Shown here in pieces: positions 53,194-64,000 of a DNA stretch of 64,000 nt. Source of the stretch: Paragonimus skrjabini miyazakii. Taxonomy: Eukaryota; Platyhelminthes; Trematoda; Plagiorchiida; Troglotrematidae. The stretch's first letter is position 1, and each line of letters starts with the position of its first letter. The stretch is taken from assembly GCA_014338405.1 (NCBI GenBank), contig JTDE01000309.1, positions 139,685-203,684 on the forward strand, read 5' to 3'. The notes under the pieces were generated by a model, which was not told the origin of the DNA, made no database searches, and was given only the letters and a program-made list of their open reading frames with translations. Position numbers and translations under genes: made by a program.

Positions 53194-53340
53194 GAAGGCT
53201 CATACAGTGTGAAGGCTCATACAGTAATGTAAGCTCATTCAGTGTTAAGAATAAAAAAACAACATTTTTGGGTTAATTGTGGCATTATCCCAACAAGGAC
53301 GGATGAGTTTCATGTTTAGAGATTTAACACTGTATGAGTC
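53194..53340. repeat. three direct and one inverted short repeat
   Basis: Three tandem units (53194-53210, 53211-53228, 53229-53248) share GCTCATACAGTGT with small changes. An inverted copy at 53324-53340 (TTAACACTGTATGAGTC) can pair with them across a 75-nt loop. No coding sequence overlaps. Confidence 0.85.
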
Positions 53341-54547
53341 TGCCAATTTACACAGTTCTACGTCCTCCTGAGGCAAACGTTATGAATTTTGACGTCTGGT
53401 TTGGCAGTTTCCTTTAATAAAATTAACTGAAGGCCCACCTTGGATACTAAATATATCTCTAGTAGAGTGACATATTCAGAGAGGACTATCCCTTTTGACA
53501 ACTAAATCGTAATTAAAAGATAGTCAGGTGAGTGGCTGATTCATTCCGTCGACCGTTTTCTACTAACGGTAACTACCTGAAAACACGAGATTCAAACACA
53601 CTTTGGCCATTTGGATTTCAACTTACCAATAGGCTTAAGGAAGACAAAACACACGTATTGACTAACAGTATGTACAAAATTCAAAAGTCGAAATTGAGAC
53701 CAGGTAAAACTTGGGGCAACCGTTTTCTTTTCGTAATGAACGCTTGGTCCAGTAATATCGTACACTTTACTATAAAATTCCGCCACGTACACGAGCACTT
53801 GCGCAACTGATGCGCAAATTGGACCGCATCAGCACTTCTTCACTCTTAACGCTTCGTAACGTTCACATCCACCTTGTTTTCTTCAAACAATTCCTGATCG
53901 GTTGGAACGCTCTCAACCACCGGTATTTGCTTGTGCAAAGGTATTCCTTATTTGTCCGAAATTGTATCTGCAAGCAATGAACACTTACCCCAGTTGCACA
54001 TTATTCGCATATAAAATTAGTTAACCATTTTCTTTATTCCCATTTTCAACTTCAACAACGCTATCCCTTGGTATGTTCTCCCGTCGTTTCACTCTTCGTT
54101 TTTTAAACATAGGCCAGTTGTGCATTAAGAAGAACTATCCCAAGTGGTTTTCTCCCATCAACATTAAGTTGTGCGTATGAAAAGTGTTTCTTGTTGGAGC
54201 TTAGCTTTGATGAAATGGGATCTCTATAAGCAATTGCACTGTACTCATGGCGAATTGTTGAATAGCGAGATAACTCGGAAGTATAAGAAGTTGGTTCCTA
54301 ACTTTAACGTTTCTAAGGGTGACCGTCATCAAATGTCCATGAAAAATTATTCCCTATCTTTTGAGCGACTTAACCACTGTCGGCTCACTCCTCTGAGACC
54401 TGATTGGATTGGCTTCCATTGATGTATCCAAACAAGTAATTGGTTTGATTATTGCTTTTATTGTGTTCATCATGAAGTGTCAATCCCTAATCGTGTCTTA
54501 GACATTGTTAATCTTTGAAGCTTTCTCCTGTTTTATAATTTTGACAG

Positions 54548-55213
54548 ACTCCGGCAGCCATCAGTCATTTCAGTTGGGGACTTATTCCACTAGATGACAC
54601 AAAGAAAATGCCGTGGTATTTGTTAAACGAAATTGGAAACCTATTGGTCGTCATCAACTCGGCAATCAATTTGGTTCTTTACTATCTGTTCAGCAGACGC
54701 TTCCGAAGACATTTCATCCAACTGTTCTGTCCTTATAGACTAATCCATGATAACGGCTATCACTGTGTGTATGTGCCACGTTGGATTGTGGACAATTGGG
54801 ATAACGAACTTTCCGATCATGCTGGTTCCATTTTCGAAGCTGGACTGCCACCAATAAACCACACGCTGAACGCGCGACTCGCCGCTTATCATCGACGTCA
54901 AAGCTTCGTAGGTCTGGTTCGACCAAGTATTACAGATTTATCCGGGAAGCCTGTTGTTGGTATTCGGGTCTCTAATTCACGAATGGATCGAATATCACGC
55001 TACGAACTTCGCCCGAGTGCAACTATTGCGCGACTGAGTCAAGTGGAGGCGGGTTTCGTTAAGTGCGGCAAAACCAAAACACGAAGTGGATCAATAAGCA
55101 GTGATATGGGTTCGCTAAGAACAAACGAAATGCCATCGCTTTCCAACGGAAGAAATTTGAGGTTTATCGAATACCCAATTGACCATTATAGTCACGAAAC
55201 TGTTGATACGTAA
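54548..55213 (+). CDS. FMRFamide-receptor-like GPCR, last exon: TM6 end, TM7, C-tail
   Basis: The acceptor ttttgacag (AG at 54546-54547) opens 221 codons in phase 0 ending in TAA at 55211-55213. Residues 1-12 finish TM6 (TPAAISHFSWGL). TM7 is at about 23-47: WYLLNEIGNLLVVINSAINL then VLYYLF, where Asn-Ser-Ala-Ile-Asn-Leu-Val-Leu-Tyr takes the place of NPxxY, as in FMRFamide-receptor-like GPCRs ('NSxxNxxxY'). Helix 8 is basic (SRRFRRHF) and ends in Phe-Cys at residues 60-61, a possible palmitoylation site. The remaining C-tail of about 160 residues is Ser/Arg-rich and would be cytoplasmic. Together with the upstream exon this gives 396 residues; a complete receptor would need about 100-150 more for the N-terminus, TM1 and TM2. 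There is no internal stop, so the gene is probably functional. Confidence 0.92.
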   Translation, partial: TPAAISHFSWGLIPLDDTKKMPWYLLNEIGNLLVVINSAINLVLYYLFSRRFRRHFIQLFCPYRLIHDNGYHCVYVPRWIVDNWDNELSDHAGSIFEAGLPPINHTLNARLAAYHRRQSFVGLVRPSITDLSGKPVVGIRVSNSRMDRISRYELRPSATIARLSQVEAGFVKCGKTKTRSGSISSDMGSLRTNEMPSLSNGRNLRFIEYPIDHYSHETVDT

Positions 55214-55297
55214 ATGTAATCAAAATATGCGTGAAGTTTCCACGAGGCCTTTTCACTGTGCATGCACCACACATTGAGTGATACAGACTAGTTTAAT

Positions 55298-55303
55298 AAT
55301 AAA
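55298..55303 (+). promoter_or_regulatory. possible polyadenylation signal of the GPCR
   Basis: AATAAA begins 85 bases after the stop codon. A second AATAAA is at 55448-55453. Either could serve the GPCR transcript; the sequence does not decide between them. Confidence 0.4.
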
Positions 55304-55453
55304 TTTCCAATATTGAGCAACCTGGAAACATGACAAAGACAAATTCACTGCTGTAATCGTTCTGTATATAAACACACGAAACCATGCACATAAATGTACA
55401 TAAAAGGATCATCAAGTGAGTAAGTAATTCTAACCAAGTCTGGCAAAAATAAA

Positions 55454-56239
55454 GAAATTTAGAAAGTAAAATTACGTTTTATATAACTCGCATTTAAAAT
55501 TTTTAATCGTCTACAAGAGAACAGGTGTCTATTTTATAGAACCGCATTTCAGTAGTCCACTGGCGAACAGAAGCTTTGACTAGTCGGTTGATTTTGCAAT
55601 CAGAACACAGAAAGCATAGTACTATTTAATGTGCGGAAGATGGGAACTGGAAAAGTTGCGGCATAAATATCAAACTTTATCGATTAAAGATACTAGCCAA
55701 CAAAACGTTAGCTCAGTTAGCACAGTTTGAATGTCCAATATTGTTCAAGGAGGAAAACGTACATTTTCCATTAGCTACTCAATGGTGAACAATGAGCTGA
55801 CATCGCACGATCTATGCTTAGACGAATTTTGCTATTCTGAAACCTTGTTACTCATGTAATTTATACACCGGAAGTCGAGTTACAGCGTTAACAATAATAC
55901 ACTAATATAATATATGGCGTACACAGTTTCAACGTAGGTATGATAGCGATGTCATATCGATTGGGTTTAGTGTTATGAAGCCTGCCGCGAGAAGTTATCG
56001 TTCAATCCTTTGCCTCCACTGCGGACAATGAGAGGGTAACAGACAGTGTCTGATTCGATTTCTCAAGCAGCGGCCCAGCCGACCACTAACATCACCGCTG
56101 TAACTTCTTACAGCTGGTTTTTTTGGTTCAAACACGATGGACTCAGTCCAGCCGGCTATCCCCTCAGGTTTCGGGCGGATACGGGAATGACGATTAATAA
56201 TGGAACAACAGATCAAAGTGATAACAAATTGTTCTGCTT
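55454..56239. other. non-coding stretch between GPCR and LINE copy 2
   Basis: No domain recognised. An open frame from 56046 runs into the LINE, but its first 65 or so codons have no counterpart in LINE copy 1, so the LINE's 5' junction probably lies between about 56,046 and 56,250. Confidence 0.4.
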
Positions 56240-58625
56240 TAGTGGTACTCACTCCGGAAATCCCAATAGCTGCTGGACTAAAGTCTCACAGGCTATTCAG
56301 AAAGCAGGTACTATAGCACGCGGTACAGGGGTACATAAGTTTAACAATCATTGAATTTCAAAGCAACCTCTGGAGTTGTTAGAAGTCAGGCGGAAGTTTC
56401 CTCCCGGTAGTTTACATAATAAGTCTAGAAGACGTATTCATAAGAAGCTGAAACCTAGTATAAAGGCTGATCGTGAGGATTGGTTAGTGAAAATAGTTAA
56501 GGAACTGGAATCTGCTTTTACCTCAGGGAACAGCGGCAAACTATTCAAGCTGATTCGTGCTACTGGTTCCAGGCGACCGTCTATCAATGAAGCTATCAGC
56601 TAGACAGATGTCAGACTAATATATAATAAGTCCAGAAGGTTAGAACGTTGGCCGGAACATTTTGAGGGTCAGTTCAGCTGGCCTTCTGCTTCTACCGTGC
56701 TACTTCCACAAACTTCTGATGTAATGCCCTGGGCTGTAGATTTAGAACAACACACTGAAACTGAGGTTCACAATTACCTCTCGGCTCTCAATCGTAATAG
56801 GGCTGCTGGTCCAGATGATCTCGTGCCGGCACTTTTTAAAGAAGATGGATAGGTGTTAGTTAAAGTCTCGACTCAGCTGTATCAACTTGTGTGGATGATG
56901 GAGGCCATCCCTCTGTGCTGGTTTCACGCGGTAATAGTTCCTATATTCAAGAAAGGTATCATGAGCTCTTGCGAAAACCATAGGGGAATTAGTTTGACCC
57001 CAGTCATTTCTAGGGTTCTGGCATCCATTATACTTCATCGACTCACTGCAGTTCGTGAGGTAAACATTAGACAAGAACGGGCAGGGTTTCGCCCCGGACG
57101 GGGTTGCATAAATCACATTTTACCCTTCGTCAGATTCTGTAGCAGCGTCACGTGTACCGTTGGCCAAAAATCGCCGTATTCCTGGACTATAAAATTGCGT
57201 TCGATTCGGTGGATCGATTTACATTTTTGGAGTCGCTTAAACGCAGGGGTGTACCGACCAAGTATGTGAACATACTGTCGGCGATTTATTCCCATACTTC
57301 GGCTCAGGTTAGGGTTTACGGTGAGCTGTCTGACAGTTTCAACACTAGGAGCGGCGTTCGTCAAGGCTGTCCCCTTTCACCATTTTTGTTCAATCTCGTC
57401 ACGGACGAAATAATGGAGGACTGTTTGCGTCACTCAAATGATGCCGGTGTTGACCTCCTACTTGGTGGAAGGCTGACTGATCTTGATTATGTTCACGATA
57501 AGGTGTTGCTGTTTGACAACATTCGGGCGGCCCGAGCAACGCTGGATGCTATTTCGCGTTCTGTTATGTACTTCAGAGTGAGTTCTGCAGCCTCGAAATG
57601 AAAAGTGCTTTTGCGAGATTGCTGTGATTACGTAGATTTAATGTTAGATAATGAAGTCATGGAAATTGTTGACCGGTTTGTATATCTGGGAAGCTGCATC
57701 AGCAGCGGCGGCGGAGGTGTAAGGAATGAAATAGAGGCGCGTAGTTCCAAGGCTAGGGTTGTGTTCGCTAATCTCAGACACGTATGACGACAGAGAGGTA
57801 ACTCTTTGAAGCTTAGGGGTCGTGTATATCAGACAACAGTGAGGGTTGTATTACCATACGGCAGCAAAACATGGCCGCTCAAGGCAGAAGACGTAAAGCG
57901 CCTCCAGGTATTCGACCACCGATGTCTGTGTTCGATCACTCGTATCGGGTTGAACCAGCGAGTAAGTAACGAGGAGGTTAGAAAGCGGGTGTTTGGCATT
58001 GACTGTCAAACGAGTTCTTTTGTTCAATCACTACATATGCACAGACTAAGATCGTTAGGTCATGTACCAAGGATGCCAGCTGGTCGTTTGCCACACCCAG
58101 TACGGTTTGCCGACGCTGCGTCCGACTGACGTAAGGTGCGAGGTGGACAGATGAGGACCTGGCGTAGATAAATGATATCGTTCATAAAGAGGTTGATCAA
58201 TGTAGATCGAGTTCGTCTCCATGGTTGGGGCCCATGCGACTGGCAGAGTCACTGGCTTGAGACGTTAGATGCGATGGCAGCTAACCGAGCTCAGTGGCGT
58301 GAATGTTGTCGTTGTTTGTCCGAATTGTCTGTGAAGTGAGTGCACTCAATGACGCGAGGCAGTGAAAGCCGTAAGGAATCTGTCCTGCTGATGACGCCTT
58401 ACTTTCACTTACAGCTCCGTTGTTTGCAAGGTATAGGCGCCTTGATGTTGAGTGTTTGAATATAGACGTAGCTGTTTTTAGTAGTTAGGCCCATTTCCCT
58501 CTTTTTTCAACTATCTTCTCATATAGGTTTTCTCCTTCCTTTTTTTCGTTCTTGGTTGTGTGGCCGTTAAGCATCAGTATGAACCACTGATGTATGGCTG
58601 TCTACGATGATGATCATGATGATGT
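56240..58625 (+). mobile_element. RTE-like LINE copy 2 (RT and 3' tail, no endonuclease)
   Basis: The better-preserved LINE. It begins in the linker (SQAIQKAGTIARGTG near 56,290; compare copy 1), with DREDWLVKIVKELES near 56,470. RT blocks follow: NRNRAAGPDDLVPALFKEDG (about 56,790-56,850, then a TAG); VPIFKKG, CENHRGISLTPV and QERAGFRPGRGCI (56,935-57,110); a frameshift near 57,140-57,165; then VFLDYKIAFDSVDR and SGVRQGCPLSPFLFNL (57,170-57,400). The active site reads DYVHDKV from about 57,484, so the first catalytic Asp is His. The C-terminus has FVYLGSCISS, GRVYQTTVRVVLPYGSKTWP, FDHRCLCSITRI and LRSLGHVPRMPAGRLPH (57,680-58,100). The 3' untranslated part matches copy 1 and ends in GATGATGATCATGATGATG near 58,600-58,625. 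The endonuclease is lost by 5' truncation. Confidence 0.94.
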
Positions 58626-61435
58626 TCTGACTGCAATTAAATTTCTGACTTAAATTCACAGGATTTTATTTGCAGGCGTCCACGCGTATAATCATTCGCT
58701 TTTACAATTGACTCCAAGAGTTATTCGGAAGTTAGTGCGAAGTGGAAACTTCCGTGGCACACTGACTGTCAGCCAGTTATCATTTACTATGCTATTGAAC
58801 GATTTATCGTTGGCGCCTAAAGTGCAACTTTCTGGCTGACTCAGTTTTGTGTCACGTACACAATTAACGTGGCAATAATGCTTAAGGCTTGCATTCTAGC
58901 CAGAGACGTGACCCTGAAATACTAAGTATCCGGTATTCGCTTAGGTGCGGTGTTTACTATAAACTTCTCCTCGAATGAAGCGAAGTATCCCGAGAAACGT
59001 TCTTTTATAACGTCCACGTTCGGCAGACACTCATCCTACGTGGTTCCATTGTCGTTTGCAGAGGGCTGGTTCTTAAGCCCAGTGATTGTAAAGCTTATGA
59101 TGCAAGCATGCTGAGCAGATATTTTAACAAATTAATTCACAAAAGTGGTGCTCTTTAAATGGGAGTCCTTTCAGATTGTTTCCGTCTACGGCCTTTGCAA
59201 GAGTGCAAAATTCTGAACCGAAGAGAATACAAGTTTAGGTATGATCCTACCGAACTTGTGAGTCTTAACTCCACCCACCTATACAGCGTGGTTATATTGA
59301 ACCTAAATACTGTTAAACGTGAATTATTACAGTAGGTGTGATCCAATGGCCATCAAGGTCGCTAGATCCTAGTTCACCGGGTTAATCCACTGAAGTAACC
59401 ATAAACCTTGATGTTATGGCTAAAGACCAAGGGATCTTAGAAAAATAAAAGTCGACATCACATGTGACCGCACGATGAGTATTGACGATAAGCTGCCTAA
59501 TGTTCTTCTGTGGACGCCTAAAAGACTGCTTTTTGCAATGTTGAACAATTTTAAAAGCATTAGAAACGAAATGCCAAACCTGTTTTTACTTGTGTTAGTT
59601 CACTCATATATGCTGCATCACATGCATCTGCTTTTGTTAGTTGCAAACATTTGGAAGCCAAATTGAAGGTCTCAACGCCAGGAAGATGAGAGAAAAGCAG
59701 CAACTTTTGGGGCCTTATGTATGCACTGTGCGGGATGTGTTGCCAAAGCTAATGACGATGCAATGCTGCTCAACGGGTGCAGATACACGTCAGCTTTGCA
59801 AATGAATGTAAGCTTTCTTCACGACACTAATTGTCTTGACCGCAGAAGACGCTCGTCCTTGAAGGCTGTTTATTGCATGAAGTCCCTTGCAAGTTACGTG
59901 AAAACATATAACAACGAACGCGTACATTATTATTCCTCCGGGGTGCGAGTTTTGATAATGTCAGTTTTGAAGCTGCATACGGCCTGGCCACAGGACCTTC
60001 CAGTGGACCGTATATCAGGAAGCGGTGTCATAAGTTGCAATTTACTCACGTCATGTAAAGTGTGAACGTGAGTCTAGCTCAGTCAACTGGACCGGCTGGT
60101 ATTGTTTGGCACCTGCATCAAATAATAAGCTGCCGAGTTTCCCTGAAGATTGACGATGTGTAGCATAGTTGATTTCCTTCCCTTGATGCATCAGCAAACC
60201 GCGGTTTCAGAAATGACTGAACTTCCAACCATATATAAAGTGGTCCTTGTCCAAATATTTTTTGAACCTCGGCAAAACTGAAGGAGCACATGGCTTACTA
60301 AAATGGAAAATAATTACTTGTACCCTGGTTTTGCCAGAATGTTGAGGTCGTCTGGTAGTTGAAACATGCTCAGAAAATCATTGTTCAAAGTATAAAACAT
60401 TGGGTTAAATGAAATTCTACTCCACAGAAGTGAATACGATCTTCATCTCGATCTGCTTAAATACTTCCCTTCATTTTGAGAGGCAGAAGTAGACTTTCCA
60501 ACAAGATGAACCAAAATGTCAAGGACGACGTTCAGCTGGCCATGTTCACTCGTATGGATATACTTCGACGTAGTAACCACATAGGTTTTAATAATTTGTT
60601 CCCGGATTAGCATATTTTGCTCAAAAGTGTAATGACCGCGAACTGATTTGGCCTGAATCTCAAATAGTATCTAGAGGCATCAGCACAAGTAACTATCATC
60701 AAAGTTGACAGAAGTATAACAAAAGATTTACGTTGAAGCACTGAAGTTCCCGAACAGCAAGATATAAACGAAGTTTAGTGTTCTTTTCTAGAGAGAAGGA
60801 AAGTGCATGGTTTATTAAGTTTTTTTAGGTTAACTCAGAATGCTGTTTTACCCAGTGACCCTATAAACAATAGGCACCCGATATTGTGTTTAATTATTAC
60901 TGCTGGTTACATTTCAACTTAATCATAAACTGCTTAAAGCAAAGACTGGGTTTCATGTTTCTATACAGGTCTGAAAATTCAGAATGGTTTCAACTTAAAT
61001 TGCAAACGGTGTTCATTGGTGCAGCGAATTTACGGCTGGTTAACTACCAGCTGACCGGAGACGGTCGCAGGAAACTCCTAGTGTTAAAACTGACCAAGAA
61101 TATTGTATCGGAAAATGAAGTGAACTGACTGCACAAAAATTTCAATTATGTAATATAAAAAGACGTTTTACGTTGCACTTCCTTCGAGGGAAATATTTTA
61201 ATACATACACTAATCATGTGGGTTGGCGCCCAGTTAGAACACGTTAACAGACAGACAAATTAAGGTTTGGTTTGCCGGTCTGTTCTTGGTTGTACATCAG
61301 CAGGGTAAGTGCACAACATCTTATATTCTCGTGGTTGTCTAGCGAGTAAGATAAAAAACCGGCTAACTATGTTAAACGGTTCTGAATTGGAGGATAATTG
61401 AATGATCAAACTGACCTTCGGATAATTTTATTGAG
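58626..61435. other. non-coding stretch, nothing recognised
   Basis: The 114-codon plus frame at 59721-60065 and the 80-codon frame at 60886-61128 match nothing I recognise. No repeats or RNA genes were seen. Confidence 0.4.
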
Positions 61436-61439
61436 TAAT

Positions 61440-61805
61440 GGGGAGCCGCGGTAAGTGAAGGGCCTGAATCAATATTTTTGTGAGCTCACGTCTGCAAATT
61501 ACACAACTTCATTCTGATTTTCACCGGACTGATAACTAAGCAAGCAGTAGATGCACTACAAAACCACTTCCGGTGTAACTTGGTGCCCTGAATCCACTGG
61601 ATGCGTCGGAATTGCTCTGAAAATGGACTTCACCACGCTGGTAGTCAGCCATTCTGAGTAGGGTATATGATGGACGTAGCCTGCTCCGCAGGAAATTTCA
61701 AAAGAGTAAACTAAAAATATCGCTACAAATTTAGGCAACGCGTTTTTGAGCTGTGCATGGATTACCGGATTTGATCTGAACCGAATTCGCTGTTGTTCAA
61801 CGATA
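61440..61805 (-). mobile_element. Penelope-like element relic H (GIY-YIG domain)
   Basis: On the minus strand, in one frame: EQQRIRFRSNPVIHAQLKNA near 61,795-61,740, then LPKFVAIFLVYSFEISCGAG followed by YVHHIP near 61,740-61,665. This matches the PLE run 'LRxxFxTNPxIxxQLKDxLPKFxxxxCVYSFxCSCGAGYIGRT'. HPVDSGHQVTPE near 61,590 matches 'HLVDTGHQVDPE', before a stop at 61,556. The tail CRRELTKILIQALHLPRLP near 61,490-61,445 matches the usual C-terminal 'CxxKxxIQxLxLPW'. Tyr-Ile-Gly has decayed to Tyr-Val-His, so the endonuclease is dead. Confidence 0.78.
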
Positions 61806-64000
61806 TAGATCTATCCACCATGCTACATATTTCAGGAGAGCTTGATCCAACTACTACCTCATATTTGCAGTTCAGGGTCATATAAAACGACCTTATGTTG
61901 ATGGCAATTTGGCAATTAGCATTGTCAGTTTTATGTGTCCATCATTAACTGTTTTCTGAGTAGGTGTGCTCTGCGAATGTCGACTTTAGGAGCGTCAGGT
62001 GTGCCGTAATTGCAATTTGATGGTTTTGTGCGTGGGAAACTGTGGGGGAGTATCTTCGGCGTAAGATGTTCGTAATTAGGAAATGGTTACAAGAGTCTTT
62101 CCAAACTCTTCTTCTGTAAATACGTCTGTTATCTGGACTGTCAGTACGACTATTCGATATCACATTCTAGAAGGATAATTGGTTGTCTTTTGCGGTTTCA
62201 ATTGTAAAGCTGGGATTAAGATATACTGCCTTCACCGCAGCAAGTAGGTATCCAGCTTCTTTAAATACACAGATGACATGGTTCATCTACCTTTATTAGA
62301 AGTGCCTTGGGTAATAATCTGGGGTTTCTTACCGTTTTAGAAATATTTTCCTCAGTCGCATCGATCTAATCTTTTTCGTTCAAAACATTGAAAATTTACT
62401 GGGATTGTTCAAGATGACAGTTATTTTCTGCAAGTAAACACATATGTTCATTAGATCAATTTCCGCAATCCTGTTGGGCTTTGACAACAATACATACTCG
62501 GCCGTTCCTAAATCCTGTAGTGCCTGAAAATGTCTTCACCAAAATACTGGCTAAGCGCGGTCTGGAATTTAGAAAATGATAGCACGCAATAACTATTGAA
62601 GTTTTAACGTAATTTGCATTGAGTTCTGGTATTGGATCCAAAGAATCAATGTGGCTGAACAAATCATCAAATTGTACAAATTATGATGTTCGTTTTATCT
62701 CTGACATCATAATACCTAGGACCGACTGATAAAATGTCTAGGAATGAGTTTGGCAGGTGCTTGGCAGTTCTGTACATGATTTACAGGATTGCTTGGGAAT
62801 TCTGATACCGTACTTTTAGGATTTATGCTACCCATCAATTTGTTCCGTTGGAAACCCGCTCAATTTGTGGTAACGTGCTGCATGTATTAGTTGTTACTTA
62901 CCCGACAACTAGAGAGGTCTCTGTTGGTCATCTAATTATCCTCCAACTCAGAACCGTCTGACGCAATTATATAACAAATTGTTGTTAATTTATCTTGCTT
63001 GAGAATCACGAGGATATAAGATGCTGCGTAATGGGCATGATGACGAATAATCGAGAAAGGACTTCTCTCAAAGCCGACTTTTATTTCTAGTGAACTCATG
63101 AAACTGCTCGAGACCAAAAAGCTCGTTCCCCTCATTTTCTCAGAAACAGTTTTACCTATAGTTCTGCTGCAGGTGCCGAAACATTTAACTCAGTCAGGTG
63201 GGAAGAGGGCCTAAAATCAGATCCAAGGTTTGTGTTTCAAACTGGCTAAGGGATACAACAGCGAAGTACCTAATAAATGACTTCCGATGACAATGAAATA
63301 CTGTCGTCCATAACAACGCTCGTACCGATGACAGGTTACAATACCTGTATCAGTTAAGGTTCTGAAATCATTACCAACTCGGAAATTGTGATAATCAGTA
63401 ATATCTCGGTGGTATGTTTTCTACACCAAAATATATTTGCTCAAAAACGGTTACCAATGGCTACCAATTTGCTTGTCATGATTTTAACCGTAGTCATCGA
63501 CCATGGCTAACATTCACGGTCACTGTCAGGCAATTATAGCAAGATCACCATACAAAATATCTGATGAGCTAAGACAGAATTGGATATCTAATCACCACAG
63601 ACATTTCACTTGTTAGGATTTGCCAAAAATCGTTAATCTCTCGACATATCCCGAGAATGACCTTTGAAAATATGAGGTTCTTATATAATTCCGCCCAGCA
63701 GTAGATAACTTATATTTCGCGGTGAACGTACATTATGTTATTTTAAACGTTTTAAGGTTGAAGGTGCATTGCTGTAGTCAATAAAGACATCAATTATTAT
63801 ACAGTCTCTGAGTGCGGTTTAAGTCGCTTGTCACTGTGGCGATTTAACTGAACCTTTTTATTAATTTTGTGGAAAAATTGACTGTGAATGATGTTCATCT
63901 CACTCTCAGTTTATGAAAACAAGATATCTATATTTTATCATAGCTTTTCTTCCAACTGTTACGCTGTCATAAGTGATTGAAGTGTTACTGATTATAAATA
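61806..64000. other. non-coding stretch, nothing recognised
   Basis: Only short, random-looking frames were seen. A hammerhead-like CTGATGA at 63561 lacks the GAAA box and was rejected. Confidence 0.4.

Larger units (their letters stand above)
36642..54547 (+). other. 17.9 kb GPCR intron between TM6 halves
   Basis: The donor GTTGGT is at 36642 and the acceptor (ttttgacag) ends at 54547. Both flanking exons are phase 0, so joining gives Cys-Gln followed by Thr-Pro-Ala-Ala, a natural end of TM6. Inside lie a perfect hairpin (37945-38013), PLE relics D to G, foldback repeat 2 with a tRNA-like SINE, and a short direct/inverted repeat cluster near 53.2 kb. The long parts between these (about 40.2-46.8, 50.6-53.2 and 53.4-54.5 kb) hold nothing I recognise. 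Confidence 0.85.

Noticed and set aside
63561..63600. CTGATGAG with partly complementary flanks
   Set aside because: The GAAA box is replaced by GAAT, and the helices do not line up.

Overview
This looks like animal nuclear DNA, most probably from a flatworm (Platyhelminthes; fluke or tapeworm not resolved). It is AT-rich and gene-poor, with very few long reading frames and no operon-like packing. The evidence for a flatworm is the type of the one host gene, an FMRFamide-receptor-like peptide GPCR with a very long intron, together with many decayed Penelope-like elements (PLEs, reverse transcriptase plus GIY-YIG endonuclease) and RTE-like LINEs. The species was not identified, and no database search was possible.

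Layout. Positions 1-8,900 are mostly unannotatable non-coding DNA, except for a compact hammerhead-ribozyme-like motif at 160-196. Positions 8,900-11,100 hold a LINE endonuclease relic and a PLE relic, both on the minus strand. Positions 11,100-22,600 show nothing recognisable. A foldback repeat lies at 22,612-23,205. A PLE at 25,330-26,818 is directly abutted by an RTE-like LINE at 26,820-29,665. A PLE C-terminal relic lies near 31 kb. The host GPCR has two recognisable plus-strand exons, 36,117-36,641 (TM3 to TM6) and 54,548-55,213 (end of TM6, TM7 and C-tail). The 17.9 kb intron between them holds a perfect 28-bp hairpin, four PLE relics and a second foldback repeat around a tRNA-like SINE. 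After the gene come a second RTE-like LINE (56,240-58,625) and a minus-strand PLE relic (61,440-61,805).

How it fits together. Only the GPCR looks like a functional host gene; its 5' exons (N-terminus, TM1, TM2) were not found and may lie upstream of the window. All retroelement copies are broken by stops and frameshifts. In both LINEs the catalytic Tyr-Ala-Asp-Asp motif is mutated. The most unusual items are the hammerhead-like motif, the perfect hairpin near a PLE, the two foldback repeats, and a splice-acceptor-like site next to the reverse transcriptase core of one PLE.
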